From: a virus
Virus record (IMG/VR): IMGVR_UViG_3300017951_000076
Location: 1 to 29,875 of that record
DNA length: 29,875 nucleotides
Strand: one strand, 5' to 3'
In this document: positions 7,545 to 15,036 of the stretch, in pieces
How the letters are laid out: each line of letters opens with the position of its first letter
Numbering within the stretch: the first letter of the stretch is position 1
Notes under the pieces: generated by a model
The model's database searches: none
What the model was told of the DNA's origin: nothing
What the model saw: only the letters and a program-made list of their open reading frames with translations
Program-made: the position numbers and the translations under genes

Positions 7545-7747
7545 TATTGTGGTCCCTCCGGCCAGGCCTCAAACCTTTGAAAAACTAATTTATCTCTTAG
7601 CCTATCCATATCTGCAAAAGCAAGAAATTCATCAAATGAATCTGCCATTGGTGTAATACCTAGTTCTTTAACTACGGCCATTGAGGACATTTCACTGACA
7701 TCATCAGCAATCCTTTCGAGGATTTGTGTGTTGATTTCGTTCGACAT
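7544..7747 (-). CDS. 67-residue hypothetical protein, first gene of the ligase operon
   Basis: This small acidic protein (MSNEINTQILERIADDVSEM) is largely helical in appearance, has no membrane segment and ends in a Trp/Pro-rich tail (EAWPEGPQ). An AAGGAG ribosome site lies at good spacing before the ATG, and the consensus-type promoter at 7777-7805 lies just upstream. It is coupled to the Cys-cluster gene by TAATG. I do not recognise a family. Its promoter-proximal position suggests high early or middle expression, perhaps a small regulator or host-interaction protein. Confidence 0.7.
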   Translation of the reverse strand: MSNEINTQILERIADDVSEMSSMAVVKELGITPMADSFDEFLAFADMDRLRDKLVFQRFEAWPEGPQ

Positions 7748-7776
7748 TTTATACTCCTTATTTAATTTATAGGTAT

Positions 7777-7805
7777 ATTATATCAAAGAAAACCCGATTT
7801 GTCAA
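7777..7805 (-). promoter_or_regulatory. Consensus sigma70-like promoter for the ligase operon
   Basis: TTGACA (7805-7800), 17 bp, then TATAAT (7782-7777), with TGA before the -10 box and an A-rich tract with GTG before the -35 box. It is a perfect match to both consensus hexamers, 30 nt before the ATG at 7747. Confidence 0.9.
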
Positions 7806-7827
7806 CACTTTTTTGAAAAAAGTTAAA

Positions 7828-8487
7828 TTAAATTACATCATCTAAGGGAAATATCTTATAAATGACATCAGCACAGGCCTTTGCTATCTCCATGTGCTCT
7901 TTTTGTGTACCATTTTCAGCCCTTAGTTGAATATAATGTACCCAAGAACGAAGTGTACCATTTACATACATACGGCTCATGGTAAGGCCTTCTGGTAATA
8001 CTGCCCTTGCCTGTTCTTTGGCAATTCCAGCTTCGATGGCCCATTCATATGCTCGTTTACATCTTTCAATAATTACTTCTTGGTATGATTCCCAGATATA
8101 GTTTATTGAATCTTCGTATTGTAATTCGATACTATTCTGTCGGTTCTTTGGGTCTTGTAATCTAGCTTCTCTTGTGACGAAACTGAGATCGGTCGTGGGA
8201 TCCGCATATCGTTGACTAAATTCTTGGAAAGAAAATGATCTGTGGCGTAATATCTGTCTTGCAATATCCCTTGTGGTTTCTATTTCAAGACAAACACTTA
8301 CCATTTCAAGCGGTGACCAATGTTTGTTTTTGATTAGATATTTGACTAGCTTCTCAGCCGTTTTTTCGTTCTTTTGATTTTCGGGATTTGATACCCGTGC
8401 ACAAAAGGCAACCAGCTGAAGAATATCGTCTGGTAATTCTGCACCTTCAGCTGGTTGAGTGTATGATATAAGTTTCACACTAAACAT
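7828..8487 (-). CDS. thyX: FAD-dependent thymidylate synthase
   Basis: This 219-residue enzyme makes dTMP from dUMP using FAD, NADPH and methylene-tetrahydrofolate. The ThyX signature RHR-X7-S is present as RHRSFSFQEFSQR at 81-93. Conserved surrounding elements include HWSPLE (56-61) and the Arg/Ser-rich C-terminal VNGTLRSWVHYIQLR. The length is normal for the family. It is the last gene of the run that contains uvsX and gp41 and ends just before the ligase-operon promoter. An AAGAGA site precedes the ATG. It supplies thymidylate for phage DNA; nothing in the sequence suggests a changed base specificity, although the window also encodes a DNA-base-type glycosyltransferase. Confidence 0.95.
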   Translation of the reverse strand: MFSVKLISYTQPAEGAELPDDILQLVAFCARVSNPENQKNEKTAEKLVKYLIKNKHWSPLEMVSVCLEIETTRDIARQILRHRSFSFQEFSQRYADPTTDLSFVTREARLQDPKNRQNSIELQYEDSINYIWESYQEVIIERCKRAYEWAIEAGIAKEQARAVLPEGLTMSRMYVNGTLRSWVHYIQLRAENGTQKEHMEIAKACADVIYKIFPLDDVI

Positions 8488-8506
8488 AAAATAATTCTCT
8501 TTTAAG

Positions 8507-8683
8507 TTATTTCTGTTCCATTACTAATGTATATACACCCCAGAGCAATCCTGCCCATGCGAGTAGTTTTGCCAGTCCTCCAAATAGAATAACTGATCCG
8601 CAAATAGCAATTAATGAAAGGCCATCCCAAGAAGTTCTTTCGCCCAATCTTGCGACTACCCAATTTTTTACTACGTTTAACAT
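8507..8683 (-). CDS. 58-residue two-segment membrane protein
   Basis: The start at 8683 is chosen over a longer frame because GGAGAA lies 7 nt upstream, fused to the TAG stop of gp41. The protein has an amphipathic start (MLNVVKNWVVARLGERTSWDG) and then two hydrophobic segments, about 22-38 and 40-54, with a short turn between them. It resembles a small membrane protein commonly seen in marine T4-like phages. The function is unknown; holin-like or membrane-anchoring roles are possible. Its position between gp41 and thyX indicates co-expression with replication genes. Confidence 0.75.
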   Translation of the reverse strand: MLNVVKNWVVARLGERTSWDGLSLIAICGSVILFGGLAKLLAWAGLLWGVYTLVMEQK

Positions 8684-8693
8684 ATATTTTCTC

Positions 8694-10085
8694 CTATACT
8701 TTAAAGTTGGCAAAGGTATCTTCCGAATCCCTATCGCCGAACCTATTTATCGGTTTATCAGGCACAGGGTCTGCCACTAGGTTTGCCTGTGCTGATTCCT
8801 CTACATCATATAATTTCATGCGGGAACGATCTATGCCAATTACAAATCGTCTGTACTTGGTTGGATCGTTATATCGATTTTTCAATTGCTTTACCAATAT
8901 TTGGCCTAATTCCTCAAGCTCCTCTGTTGATATTAGAGCAAACATAAGGTCTGCCGTTGCTGGTAAACCAAATGATTCAGATGTATCCTCTAGTCCGACA
9001 TCGGTATTTGAATACCCAGACCTTGTGGTCTGTGTTGCCGATACTATTGGAACATTGAATTCCACTGCCAATCCACGGAGTTCTTCCGCGATGGCTTTAA
9101 TGTATGAATAACTATTTATACTTCCACCCAGCCCTCTCATACGGCTTGATGAACATATATTTAAATAGTCAATAAAGATAATGTCTGGTTTAAAGTTCTT
9201 TTTCATTTTGAGCTCTTTCAATAGAGCTCTGAAATGGCCCGTGTGAGCCGCTCCTGTCGGATATTCTTTAATGATGAGTTTACCTATGGCTGATTTGGCA
9301 ATGTTGCTGATTTTATCTTCAAAAACATTTTTAGGCAACCTTTCCAATTGCTCTATAGGTAAGTCCATTAGGTTTGCATCTATTCTCTCTGCAATCCTTT
9401 CTTCTGCCATTTCCATAGTTATATATAAAACATTTTTACTCTGGCTGAGTGTAGATGCCGCACAATGACACATAAATAATGACTTACCCACACCAGTTCC
9501 AGCCAGTGCAATATTTAAAGTTTTATTTGGTAAACCACCCTTTGTGATTTTATTTAAGTAATCCAAGTCGAATGGTATTCTGCTTTCTTTCTTGTTATAA
9601 AATTCAAATCGGCCATCTGAATCGTCTATGTAATCATGCCCGATTTGTTGGTCAAACGATACACCTATTGCTTCTGATAAGATTTCTGGGATAGAACCTT
9701 CGGTAAGGTCTTTGTTTTTACCATCAATAATCTGTATGGAATCCATGATCGCATTATAAACAGCTCTATCACGGCACCATTTTTCAGATTCCGATATAAG
9801 GTAATCAGTGTCAATGTCGGATCGTTGTGATATTTCACTAATAAGTGCAGATGCATCTTGTAAGGTCTCACTTGGTGCACTCGCCTTGGGTAATTCAAGA
9901 CTGAGTACCTTTGCTGTTGGTAGTTTATTATGTTTGCCAACAAACTTCACAATTAAATCAAAGACAATTCTGTGACCGCCTTCAAAGTAATCTTTTTTAA
10001 TATAAGGAATTACCCGTCTGCAATACTCTTCGTTATTGAGCAGATGATTCAGTATGTGTGTTGGTAGTTGATTCGTTATGTCCAA
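8694..10085 (-). CDS. 41: Replicative DNA helicase, DnaB/gp41 type
   Basis: This 463-residue hexameric 5'-3' helicase would drive the phage replication fork with primase and polymerase. An N-terminal helical domain (1-145) is followed by a RecA-type ATPase domain. Walker A is GTGVGKS at 196-202, Walker B-like IIFIDYL lies in the central region, and a sensor-type SATQTTRSGY follows. The acidic C-terminus (DSEDTFANFKV) is typical of partner-binding tails. The only plausible upstream start is TTG at 10085, since a stop lies two codons before it. It has poor ribosome-site spacing and overlaps the 120-residue gene by 53 bp, so the exact start is uncertain. It lies in the order uvsX-120 aa-gp41. 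Confidence 0.93.
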   Translation of the reverse strand: MDITNQLPTHILNHLLNNEEYCRRVIPYIKKDYFEGGHRIVFDLIVKFVGKHNKLPTAKVLSLELPKASAPSETLQDASALISEISQRSDIDTDYLISESEKWCRDRAVYNAIMDSIQIIDGKNKDLTEGSIPEILSEAIGVSFDQQIGHDYIDDSDGRFEFYNKKESRIPFDLDYLNKITKGGLPNKTLNIALAGTGVGKSLFMCHCAASTLSQSKNVLYITMEMAEERIAERIDANLMDLPIEQLERLPKNVFEDKISNIAKSAIGKLIIKEYPTGAAHTGHFRALLKELKMKKNFKPDIIFIDYLNICSSSRMRGLGGSINSYSYIKAIAEELRGLAVEFNVPIVSATQTTRSGYSNTDVGLEDTSESFGLPATADLMFALISTEELEELGQILVKQLKNRYNDPTKYRRFVIGIDRSRMKLYDVEESAQANLVADPVPDKPINRFGDRDSEDTFANFKV

Positions 10086-10395
10086 TTCCTATCTGTGCCT
10101 CATTATTTTCTAGGGAGTCCGAAATTATAAACTGTAGGACTGCTCCTAAATAATTGTTAAAATCCTCGTCCTTCTGTAGATATTCATAATCATGTTCTGC
10201 TGGGTCTTGGATACTGTAAGTGAAAGATAATTTTGCTGTATCATTAGCTTTATCTTCCTTAATACTTACCTTACCATAAACCAGAATAACATTCTTGAAT
10301 TTACCAGTGAGGAGTTTGACACCATAAAAATCTGCCAACTCCCCGCTTTCGTTTTCTACAAGAGTGTAATCTTTATTGGTTATATTATATACCAT
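10033..10395 (-). CDS. 120-residue hypothetical protein between uvsX and gp41
   Basis: This protein is mostly beta-rich to about residue 70 (NVILVYGKVSIKED, KLSFTYSIQDP), then helical (FNNYLGAVLQFIISDSLE), with a Ser/Thr-rich tail that overlaps the gp41 start. It begins 1 bp after the uvsX stop with the ATG in a TTTATT-AT context and a GAGGAATAAA ribosome site that includes the end of uvsX. It has no membrane segment. A similar small gene sits at this place in marine T4-like genomes, as far as I recall. A role with the helicase or recombinase is plausible, but no family is recognised. Confidence 0.8.
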   Translation of the reverse strand: MVYNITNKDYTLVENESGELADFYGVKLLTGKFKNVILVYGKVSIKEDKANDTAKLSFTYSIQDPAEHDYEYLQKDEDFNNYLGAVLQFIISDSLENNEAQIGIGHNESTTNTHTESSAQ

Positions 10396-10396
10396 T

Positions 10397-11452
10397 TTAT
10401 TCCTCTTGTAAAGTGCTTTCTATATCAACTTCAAGTAAAGGTTTGTGTCCAATCTGATAATAAGACTTGATGAATTTTTTGAAATCTGTTTCATTAAAAA
10501 TAGGATCCCAGAACTCTTTTGTAAGAGTATCCTTTTCTCTGACTTTAGGATCCAAGATTTCACCTGTTGCATGGTCTACCCTTGCGTACCAACCCATAGA
10601 AGGTTTGGTTACATAACCACCAGCAAGTCCTACTTCAAGTAAGCCACCGTATGGTGATATACCGCCTTCCCATGTTACTGATACAGGAATTTTGGATTTT
10701 TCTTTTACAAACCTAGATTTTTCCACATTAATCACAAAGTTGTAACCTTGGACTTCTGCACCTTTCTTCTGTTGTTGCCTACCGATAATCCAAATGTTAT
10801 CAGCTGAGTAATATATACCCGTTCCGCCTGATACAATTGATTTAGGGAATAATCCAATTTCTTGGTAAGTATGATTGACGGCGAGAAGTGGAATGTTCTT
10901 CATTGTAAGATAAGGAGTGACCATTCGGAACAATCCCTTCAACGCCTTGGCTCTTGACATATCAGCCACTGACTTTTCATTAAGAGCATCTTCTAGTTCT
11001 TTCTTCGATGCAAGGTTACCAATAGAATCAATGACAATTACAACTTTATCTCCTCTCTCGATTTCATCAAGTTGATTAACCAAATCAAATTTAAGTTGTT
11101 CTACATCTGTAATTGGAGTATGTAATACTCTAGATGTATCGATTCCAAATGCCTCAAAGTATGACTGAGGTGATCCAAATTCTGAATCATAAAATAACAT
11201 TACAGCATCTTCGTGCTCTTTCATGTACGCCGCTGCCATAAGTAGGGCGAATGATGTTTTAAAGTGTTTACTTGGTCCTGCAAGAACAGTAAGACCAGAT
11301 GTAAGTCCACCATCAATGTCGCCTGATAGAGCAACATTTATCATGGGTACGGTTGTGGTAACCATATCCTTTTCTGTAAAGAACACAGATTTTTCCAACA
11401 CTTCTGTTGCTTTAATCTTGGAGTTCTTTTTGAGTTTGTCCATTACTGACAT
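10397..11452 (-). CDS. uvsX: UvsX RecA-like recombinase
   Basis: This 351-residue strand-exchange protein would form filaments on single-stranded DNA and support recombination-dependent replication. Walker A is GPSKHFKTS at 59-67 (the GxxxxxKT form of phage UvsX). The Walker B strand KVVIVIDSIGNL and the loop PLLAVNHTYQ follow in the expected order. The acidic C-terminus (VDIESTLQEE) resembles the RecA/UvsX regulatory tail. The length is close to T4 UvsX (391). A GGAGAAAATT ribosome site is fused to the TAG stop of the preceding 54-residue gene. The order bS21-small gene-uvsX-gp41 puts recombination and helicase genes in one unit from the promoter at 11913-11941. Confidence 0.95.
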   Translation of the reverse strand: MSVMDKLKKNSKIKATEVLEKSVFFTEKDMVTTTVPMINVALSGDIDGGLTSGLTVLAGPSKHFKTSFALLMAAAYMKEHEDAVMLFYDSEFGSPQSYFEAFGIDTSRVLHTPITDVEQLKFDLVNQLDEIERGDKVVIVIDSIGNLASKKELEDALNEKSVADMSRAKALKGLFRMVTPYLTMKNIPLLAVNHTYQEIGLFPKSIVSGGTGIYYSADNIWIIGRQQQKKGAEVQGYNFVINVEKSRFVKEKSKIPVSVTWEGGISPYGGLLEVGLAGGYVTKPSMGWYARVDHATGEILDPKVREKDTLTKEFWDPIFNETDFKKFIKSYYQIGHKPLLEVDIESTLQEE

Positions 11453-11461
11453 AATTTTCTC

Positions 11462-11626
11462 CTATAATAAATCTTCTGAATATTCCAAATCCTCTTCCAG
11501 TTGAGCGACATGGAGAGCAAATTCGATATCTGTTCCGATACCATCGGCTACGGCCATCTTGGCAAATTCTTCCATGTCAATCTTAGACATGCGTCTGAAC
11601 ATTTCCACTAACATTTTCATATCCAT
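11462..11626 (-). CDS. 54-residue acidic helical protein
   Basis: This small frame reads MDMKMLVEMFRRMSKIDMEE and ends with an acidic helix (VAQLEEDLEYSEDLL). It is Met-rich and has no membrane segment. A GGAGATAATT ribosome site precedes the ATG, and the bS21 stop lies 2 bp upstream. Its TAG stop is the first part of the uvsX ribosome site, so spacing supports a genuine gene. I do not recognise a family. It may modulate a neighbour (UvsX or ribosome), but nothing in the sequence proves this. Confidence 0.75.
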   Translation of the reverse strand: MDMKMLVEMFRRMSKIDMEEFAKMAVADGIGTDIEFALHVAQLEEDLEYSEDLL

Positions 11627-11628
11627 AA

Positions 11629-11886
11629 TTATCTCCTAAATCCTTTAGGCAGATTAGATATTTCTTGCCTCATTAGTTTTTGGTGTTGGCGAATAGCCTC
11701 TTTCTTTTTTCTGCGTCTTTTGGCAGTAGGTTTTTCGTAAAATTCTCTTTTACGGCACTCTTGGATAATTCCAGCTCTTTCTACGGCCTTACGGAATTTT
11801 CTAAGTGCAACATCAAAGGGCATCGGCCTTGCTGGCCTTTTATCCCTAGGATTTCTTTTTCTTGGTTTTAAATCAATACTTGGCAA
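11629..11886 (-). CDS. rpsU: Phage-encoded ribosomal protein bS21
   Basis: This 85-residue basic protein is a homologue of small-subunit protein bS21, which sits near the anti-Shine-Dalgarno end of 16S rRNA and affects initiation. The family core is clear: [17 protein letters not shown] at 23-39, then [15 protein letters not shown] at 46-60. It has an N-terminal extension of about 20 residues ([15 protein letters not shown]) relative to E. coli bS21 (71 residues). The start is TTG at 11886, 6 nt after GGAGAA, with no better ATG. The gene is first behind the promoter at 11913-11941 and leads into uvsX. bS21 genes are known in pelagiphages and other phages; replacement of host bS21 is the likely but unproven role. 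Confidence 0.93.
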   Translation of the reverse strand: MPSIDLKPRKRNPRDKRPARPMPFDVALRKFRKAVERAGIIQECRKREFYEKPTAKRRRKKKEAIRQHQKLMRQEISNLPKGFRR

Positions 11887-11912
11887 TTTCTTCTCCTATA
11901 GTTATAATGTAT

Positions 11913-11941
11913 ATTATATCACCTTTTCATCAGAAAGTAAA
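11913..11941 (-). promoter_or_regulatory. Extended -10 promoter for bS21-uvsX-gp41
   Basis: TTTACT (11941-11936), 17 bp, TATAAT (11918-11913) with TGA directly before the -10 box. The -35 box is four of six and is preceded by AAAACAC, as in the promoter at 17215. It overlaps the last codons of the cytidylyltransferase gene. Confidence 0.75.
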
Positions 11942-12360
11942 GTGTTTTCTGTAACTCTTTTTCGTAAATCACTTGTTGAAAATCTGTGGTCTCGTTTGTT
12001 AAAATAAAACTCTATATCTCTTTGGCGACATAGGTCTTTACCTGTAAAGTCTTTGTCTCGATATTCTTCTCCCATAATTTTTACATCTATGTGATACATT
12101 GAAAGTATATCAAGAAGGTCGTCTTCGGTATTGTATACGAGAATTTCATCAACATATTTAATGGCCGCAAGTTGGGCTTGTCTTTCTACAATTGATTGGA
12201 CTGGTTTGTTCTTTTCGGGTCTGTCTACTGATGGGTCATTTTGTAATGCACAAATAAGGTAATCACATGCAGTCTTTGCTTCTCTTAACATAGCAACATG
12301 ACCTGCATGTAGCAGATCAAATGTTGATGCCGTGATTCCTACTTTTATTGACTTGTCCAT
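11914..12360 (-). CDS. Glycerol-3-phosphate cytidylyltransferase-like enzyme (TagD/RfaE-C type)
   Basis: This 148-residue nucleotidyltransferase has the HxGH motif in GITASTFDLLHAGHVAML (8-25) and the second motif RFSTSDLR near 126-133. This is the size and layout of single-domain CTP:glycerol-3-phosphate or ADP/CDP-sugar transferases. It would activate a small phosphorylated alcohol or sugar with a nucleotide. The true substrate cannot be read from the sequence. It overlaps the GIY-YIG gene by 16 bp, suggesting coupled translation. With the epimerase, dehydrogenase and glycosyltransferase upstream it fits a surface-sugar or modification pathway. Confidence 0.85.
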   Translation of the reverse strand: MDKSIKVGITASTFDLLHAGHVAMLREAKTACDYLICALQNDPSVDRPEKNKPVQSIVERQAQLAAIKYVDEILVYNTEDDLLDILSMYHIDVKIMGEEYRDKDFTGKDLCRQRDIEFYFNKRDHRFSTSDLRKRVTENTLLSDEKVI

Positions 12361-13016
12361 AACTCTATAGCTTTATCTACAGTTAATCCATTAACAACGA
12401 CCATTTCTCCTTCTGCTGAAAGAGTATATTCTGACTCGTTATCTTTTACCCATTGGTCTCTTAGTTCTTCTCTTTTTGATGAAGCAAATTTTACTTTCAC
12501 AATAGGAACAAACCCATCGACTTCTGGAATAATTGTTAGCATATATTCTATGCCACCGACAGTAGATGCATAATAGGTAAATGAATTACCACTTGCATTC
12601 ATACCCTTAATATGATCCTGAATTTCTGGGTGTTCATTAAAGAACCTCATTGATTCCTTAACAGGATTGATTTGTTCTTTCTTCCATTCTTGATATAGGT
12701 CATCAAGTCTTTCTGGTTTCCATAGGTTTCCATATCTACCCGAAACACTATTCAGTTTAGGATTAGTAATCGCAATGATTGCTGCTTCTGCGGCAAAAGA
12801 TGCAATTTCTTCTGCTGGTGTTGATTTGGCATACTTCTCTAGGTTTCTACCTAAGATATAAAGATTTGCCGGGTCTTGATTTTTTTCTTTTACATGAGCT
12901 AGACAACGTGTGCCCACCCCTTTACCTATATATTCTGCTTGACCACTTAGTCCTTCAGGATAATATCCATAAACGTATGATCCAAGTGTTTCCATGTATG
13001 CTTTAGGATAAGCCAT
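12345..13016 (-). CDS. GIY-YIG family endonuclease
   Basis: This 223-residue protein has an N-terminal GIY-YIG domain: YVY at 14-16 (GIY position), YIG at 29-31, Arg37 and His41 in GTRCLAHV, and Glu77 in FAAEAAII as the metal ligand. The arrangement resembles the LEM-3-like branch. The C-terminal part (about 105-223) is not recognised; it has a FTYYASTVGGIEYML segment and a beta-rich end. Phage GIY-YIG enzymes include homing nucleases and T4 endonuclease II (host DNA breakdown). No intron or free-standing homing context is seen, so host DNA degradation is possible. GGAGAAAAATT precedes the ATG; its promoter is at 13041-13069. Confidence 0.8.
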   Translation of the reverse strand: MAYPKAYMETLGSYVYGYYPEGLSGQAEYIGKGVGTRCLAHVKEKNQDPANLYILGRNLEKYAKSTPAEEIASFAAEAAIIAITNPKLNSVSGRYGNLWKPERLDDLYQEWKKEQINPVKESMRFFNEHPEIQDHIKGMNASGNSFTYYASTVGGIEYMLTIIPEVDGFVPIVKVKFASSKREELRDQWVKDNESEYTLSAEGEMVVVNGLTVDKAIELWTSQ

Positions 13017-13040
13017 AATTTTTCTCCATAATAAAGTTAT

Positions 13041-13069
13041 ATTATATCACATTTTATTCAGGTTGTAAA
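13041..13069 (-). promoter_or_regulatory. Extended -10 promoter before the GIY-YIG gene
   Basis: TTTACA (13069-13064), 17 bp, TATAAT (13046-13041) with TGA before the -10 box. It lies 25 nt before the ATG at 13016, and its -35 region is within the last codons of the nuclease gene upstream. Confidence 0.85.
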
Positions 13070-13476
13070 CCTTTTTCTGCAAGTTTTTGCCTATTTTTCA
13101 TATGATTCTGTTCAACTAGATCTTTATTTTCTCCGTGATAGGCAACAGCATGTCCCTCTTCGATCATTTTCTGGTTTACATTTACCTCAACATCACCATC
13201 AAACATGACAAATAGTTCCCCTAAAATTCTACCGAATTTGCCTTTATCGTGTGATACCAATCGCACTTCGCCTAAACTTAGAATATCTTTTAGATATTGC
13301 TTTGATAATTTACCATAAAATTTTTCAGTTAAATCTCTTGTTCTTGATTCAGGTGTATCGATGCCCATAAGCCTAATTCTTTGCTTCTTATAGGTCATAC
13401 CGAAACCCAAATCAATATCTGCATCAACGGTATCGCCGTCAACTACTCTCGTTACATTAATTTTATACTTATACAC
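13054..13476 (-). CDS. Staphylococcal-nuclease-like (thermonuclease) enzyme
   Basis: I choose the GTG at 13476 (140 residues, MYKYKINVTRVVDGDT), since GAGG lies 6 nt before it and the domain starts there. A longer in-frame ATG exists at 13554. The SNase/OB-fold motifs are present: VVDGDTVDADIDLG, RIRLMGIDTPESR (metal- and phosphate-binding Asp, Glu, Arg) and GKFGRILGEL with the second catalytic Arg. No signal peptide is visible with the chosen start, so it probably acts in the cytoplasm. It would cut DNA or RNA with Ca2+, perhaps in host nucleic-acid breakdown. It overlaps the Zn-finger gene by 8 bp and shares its late promoter. Confidence 0.88.
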   Translation of the reverse strand: MYKYKINVTRVVDGDTVDADIDLGFGMTYKKQRIRLMGIDTPESRTRDLTEKFYGKLSKQYLKDILSLGEVRLVSHDKGKFGRILGELFVMFDGDVEVNVNQKMIEEGHAVAYHGENKDLVEQNHMKNRQKLAEKGLQPE

Positions 13477-13645
13477 AATTTTCCTCGTATTGATGTTTAA
13501 ATTCTGATGTGGTGTCAATTCCTGCAGTATAACACCCTCTGCAGCATTGACCACAACCTTCTACATACCCAAATCTATAATCGATATGAGTATCTTTTGT
13601 ATATTCGGTTTCACAACCGCATATTACACATTTATCTTTTTCCAT
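13469..13645 (-). CDS. 58-residue Cys-rich zinc-binding protein
   Basis: This small protein reads MEKDKCVICGCETEYTKDTH, then GYVEGCGQCCRGC and a hydrophilic tail ending ENCV. CVICGC and CGQCCRGC supply two or more Cys pairs, typical of a treble-clef or zinc-ribbon fold. The HIDYRFGYVEG(x)GQ part resembles small Cys proteins of other marine phages. The start lies directly behind the late promoter box at 13656-13663 with AAGGATATATT as the ribosome site. The stop overlaps the GTG of the nuclease gene, so the pair is likely coupled. The role is unknown; regulation or nucleic-acid binding is plausible. Confidence 0.8.
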   Translation of the reverse strand: MEKDKCVICGCETEYTKDTHIDYRFGYVEGCGQCCRGCYTAGIDTTSEFKHQYEENCV

Positions 13646-13654
13646 AATATATCC

Positions 13655-14170
13655 TTATTTATAAAATAGATGATTGTCTATGGTAGTTACCCTTTCCAAA
13701 TCATCAGCCCAATAGGGATAAACAAAATCGGCATGATACCAAAGTGATCCCTCTGTAATGTCTGGATAATCTCCATTTAAAACTGCATCAGCAACTCGTA
13801 TAGATTTTACCCATGTAATTGAATCAACAGGCTCATCTGGTTTACCATCACAGAACCAACTAAATTGGCACTGATGTTTTATAGGAACCAAATTACCTTT
13901 CCAATTTTCTTTCATCTTTGCTTGATATACAACTTCACATATTGTATTTGGAAATTGTAAATCATCTACTCTATTCATTACAACATTACTTACAGCAACC
14001 TGTCCTGCAAAAGACTGATTTGCTGCTTCGTGATAAATGTTTAGAGCCAAACAATATCTGTCTCCATTTTCATCAGAAGCTTCTGCAGGTTGTGTTACAA
14101 ACAATAATAAAAATACTCCTAGTATTACCCAACCGATATATAATAATCCCTTATCCTCATCGTCTCTCAT
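13655..14170 (-). CDS. SleB-type cell wall hydrolase (endolysin candidate)
   Basis: This 171-residue protein has one N-terminal hydrophobic segment (about 10-27, LYIGWVILGVFLLLFV) followed by QPAEASDE, which is a signal peptide or signal-arrest-release type anchor. The rest matches the SleB/Hydrolase_2 family: YCLALNIYHEAANQSFAGQVAVSNVVMNRV with the catalytic Glu in YHEA, and LWYHADFVYPYW near the end. It would cleave peptidoglycan in the periplasm and cause lysis, with export by the N-terminal segment. The ATG overlaps the epimerase stop (ATGA). Its stop codon is embedded in a late promoter for the next genes. No holin is certain nearby. Confidence 0.87.
   Translation of the reverse strand: MRDDEDKGLLYIGWVILGVFLLLFVTQPAEASDENGDRYCLALNIYHEAANQSFAGQVAVSNVVMNRVDDLQFPNTICEVVYQAKMKENWKGNLVPIKHQCQFSWFCDGKPDEPVDSITWVKSIRVADAVLNGDYPDITEGSLWYHADFVYPYWADDLERVTTIDNHLFYK
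13656..13663 (-). promoter_or_regulatory. T4-type late promoter TATAAATA overlapping a stop codon
   Basis: TATAAATA reads across the final codons and the TAA stop of the SleB-type gene, 11 nt before the ATG at 13645. A standard late start point would give a very short leader. It fits late expression of the Zn-finger and nuclease genes. Confidence 0.55.
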
Positions 14171-15027
14171 TTTACCCCCTTTAGGCTTTCGTTAATATAA
14201 TCTGGAAGGGAATGTCTAGGTTCCCATCCAAGTTGTTTGGTTTTATCCGTAACTAGATGTGCGTCCATTCTGTTACCATCTTTTACAGGGGTGAATAAAG
14301 CATTGGCACCAAGCATTTCTACTAGGTCGAGTATCGTGTATTTTTCATCACTACCGATACCAAAGCCGTCGCCCTCACCAAGAAAACCAACTTTAATTAA
14401 ACCATTTACAATATCGTCAATATGTGTAAAATTTCTGTATTGTGTACCAGGACTTGTTACAGGTAAATCCTTGTGGCCACCTTTAACAATATTTAAAAAT
14501 TTACCCACGACTGTAGCATATTTGCCAGTGGATATTTCATTACCGCCATAAACATTATAAAAATACACAATAGCATAATTTAAGCCATGCCATTTAGCAT
14601 AATGTTGGAGTAATTCTGTGTTCTGTTTCTTTGTGTATGCATAAGGACTCACATCAGAGTCAATTGCAAATTTGGTTGATGAACCAGAATATATCAGTTT
14701 CGCATCTTGTTGTTTTGCAAAGTCTAATATATAGGGAAAGCAATGGTAATTATAATCCATTACTTTATCATAGTCTTCGTATGATTGCTCTACTCTAGCA
14801 TACTCGCCTAGATGGAAAATATAATCAACTCGTTTCTCATGATTACCTAGAGCTGGTTCAATATCTCTTGGAGTACCATAATAATAATGACAGCCTTTGT
14901 GTTCATTATCATGTGTACCACTAGAGTAATTATCAAATGAAATTACATCATGCCCTAGATGTAATAGTTCTTTTATTAAGTGGGAACCAATAAATCCCGC
15001 ACCACCTGTTACAAGTATTCTAGCCAT
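14167..15027 (-). CDS. NAD-dependent sugar epimerase/dehydratase (extended SDR)
   Basis: This 286-residue protein has the Rossmann motif TGGAGFIG (7-14) directly at the N-terminus and the catalytic Y129-xxx-K133 (YAYTK). Upstream SGSS (114-117) supplies the Ser. It resembles UDP-glucose 4-epimerase and related NDP-sugar epimerases/dehydratases; the exact sugar cannot be fixed. The start at 15027 has no ribosome site and lies only about 3 nt after the expected start point of the promoter at 15037-15065, so the message may be leaderless. It forms a sugar block with the dehydrogenase upstream, and is coupled to the SleB-type gene downstream. Confidence 0.9.
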   Translation of the reverse strand: MARILVTGGAGFIGSHLIKELLHLGHDVISFDNYSSGTHDNEHKGCHYYYGTPRDIEPALGNHEKRVDYIFHLGEYARVEQSYEDYDKVMDYNYHCFPYILDFAKQQDAKLIYSGSSTKFAIDSDVSPYAYTKKQNTELLQHYAKWHGLNYAIVYFYNVYGGNEISTGKYATVVGKFLNIVKGGHKDLPVTSPGTQYRNFTHIDDIVNGLIKVGFLGEGDGFGIGSDEKYTILDLVEMLGANALFTPVKDGNRMDAHLVTDKTKQLGWEPRHSLPDYINESLKGVK

Positions 15028-15036
15028 AATATTTAT

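Noticed and set aside
11914-13016. GIY-YIG gene as a homing endonuclease within an intron
   Set aside because: Neighbouring genes are intact and not split, and no group I intron core is seen around it.
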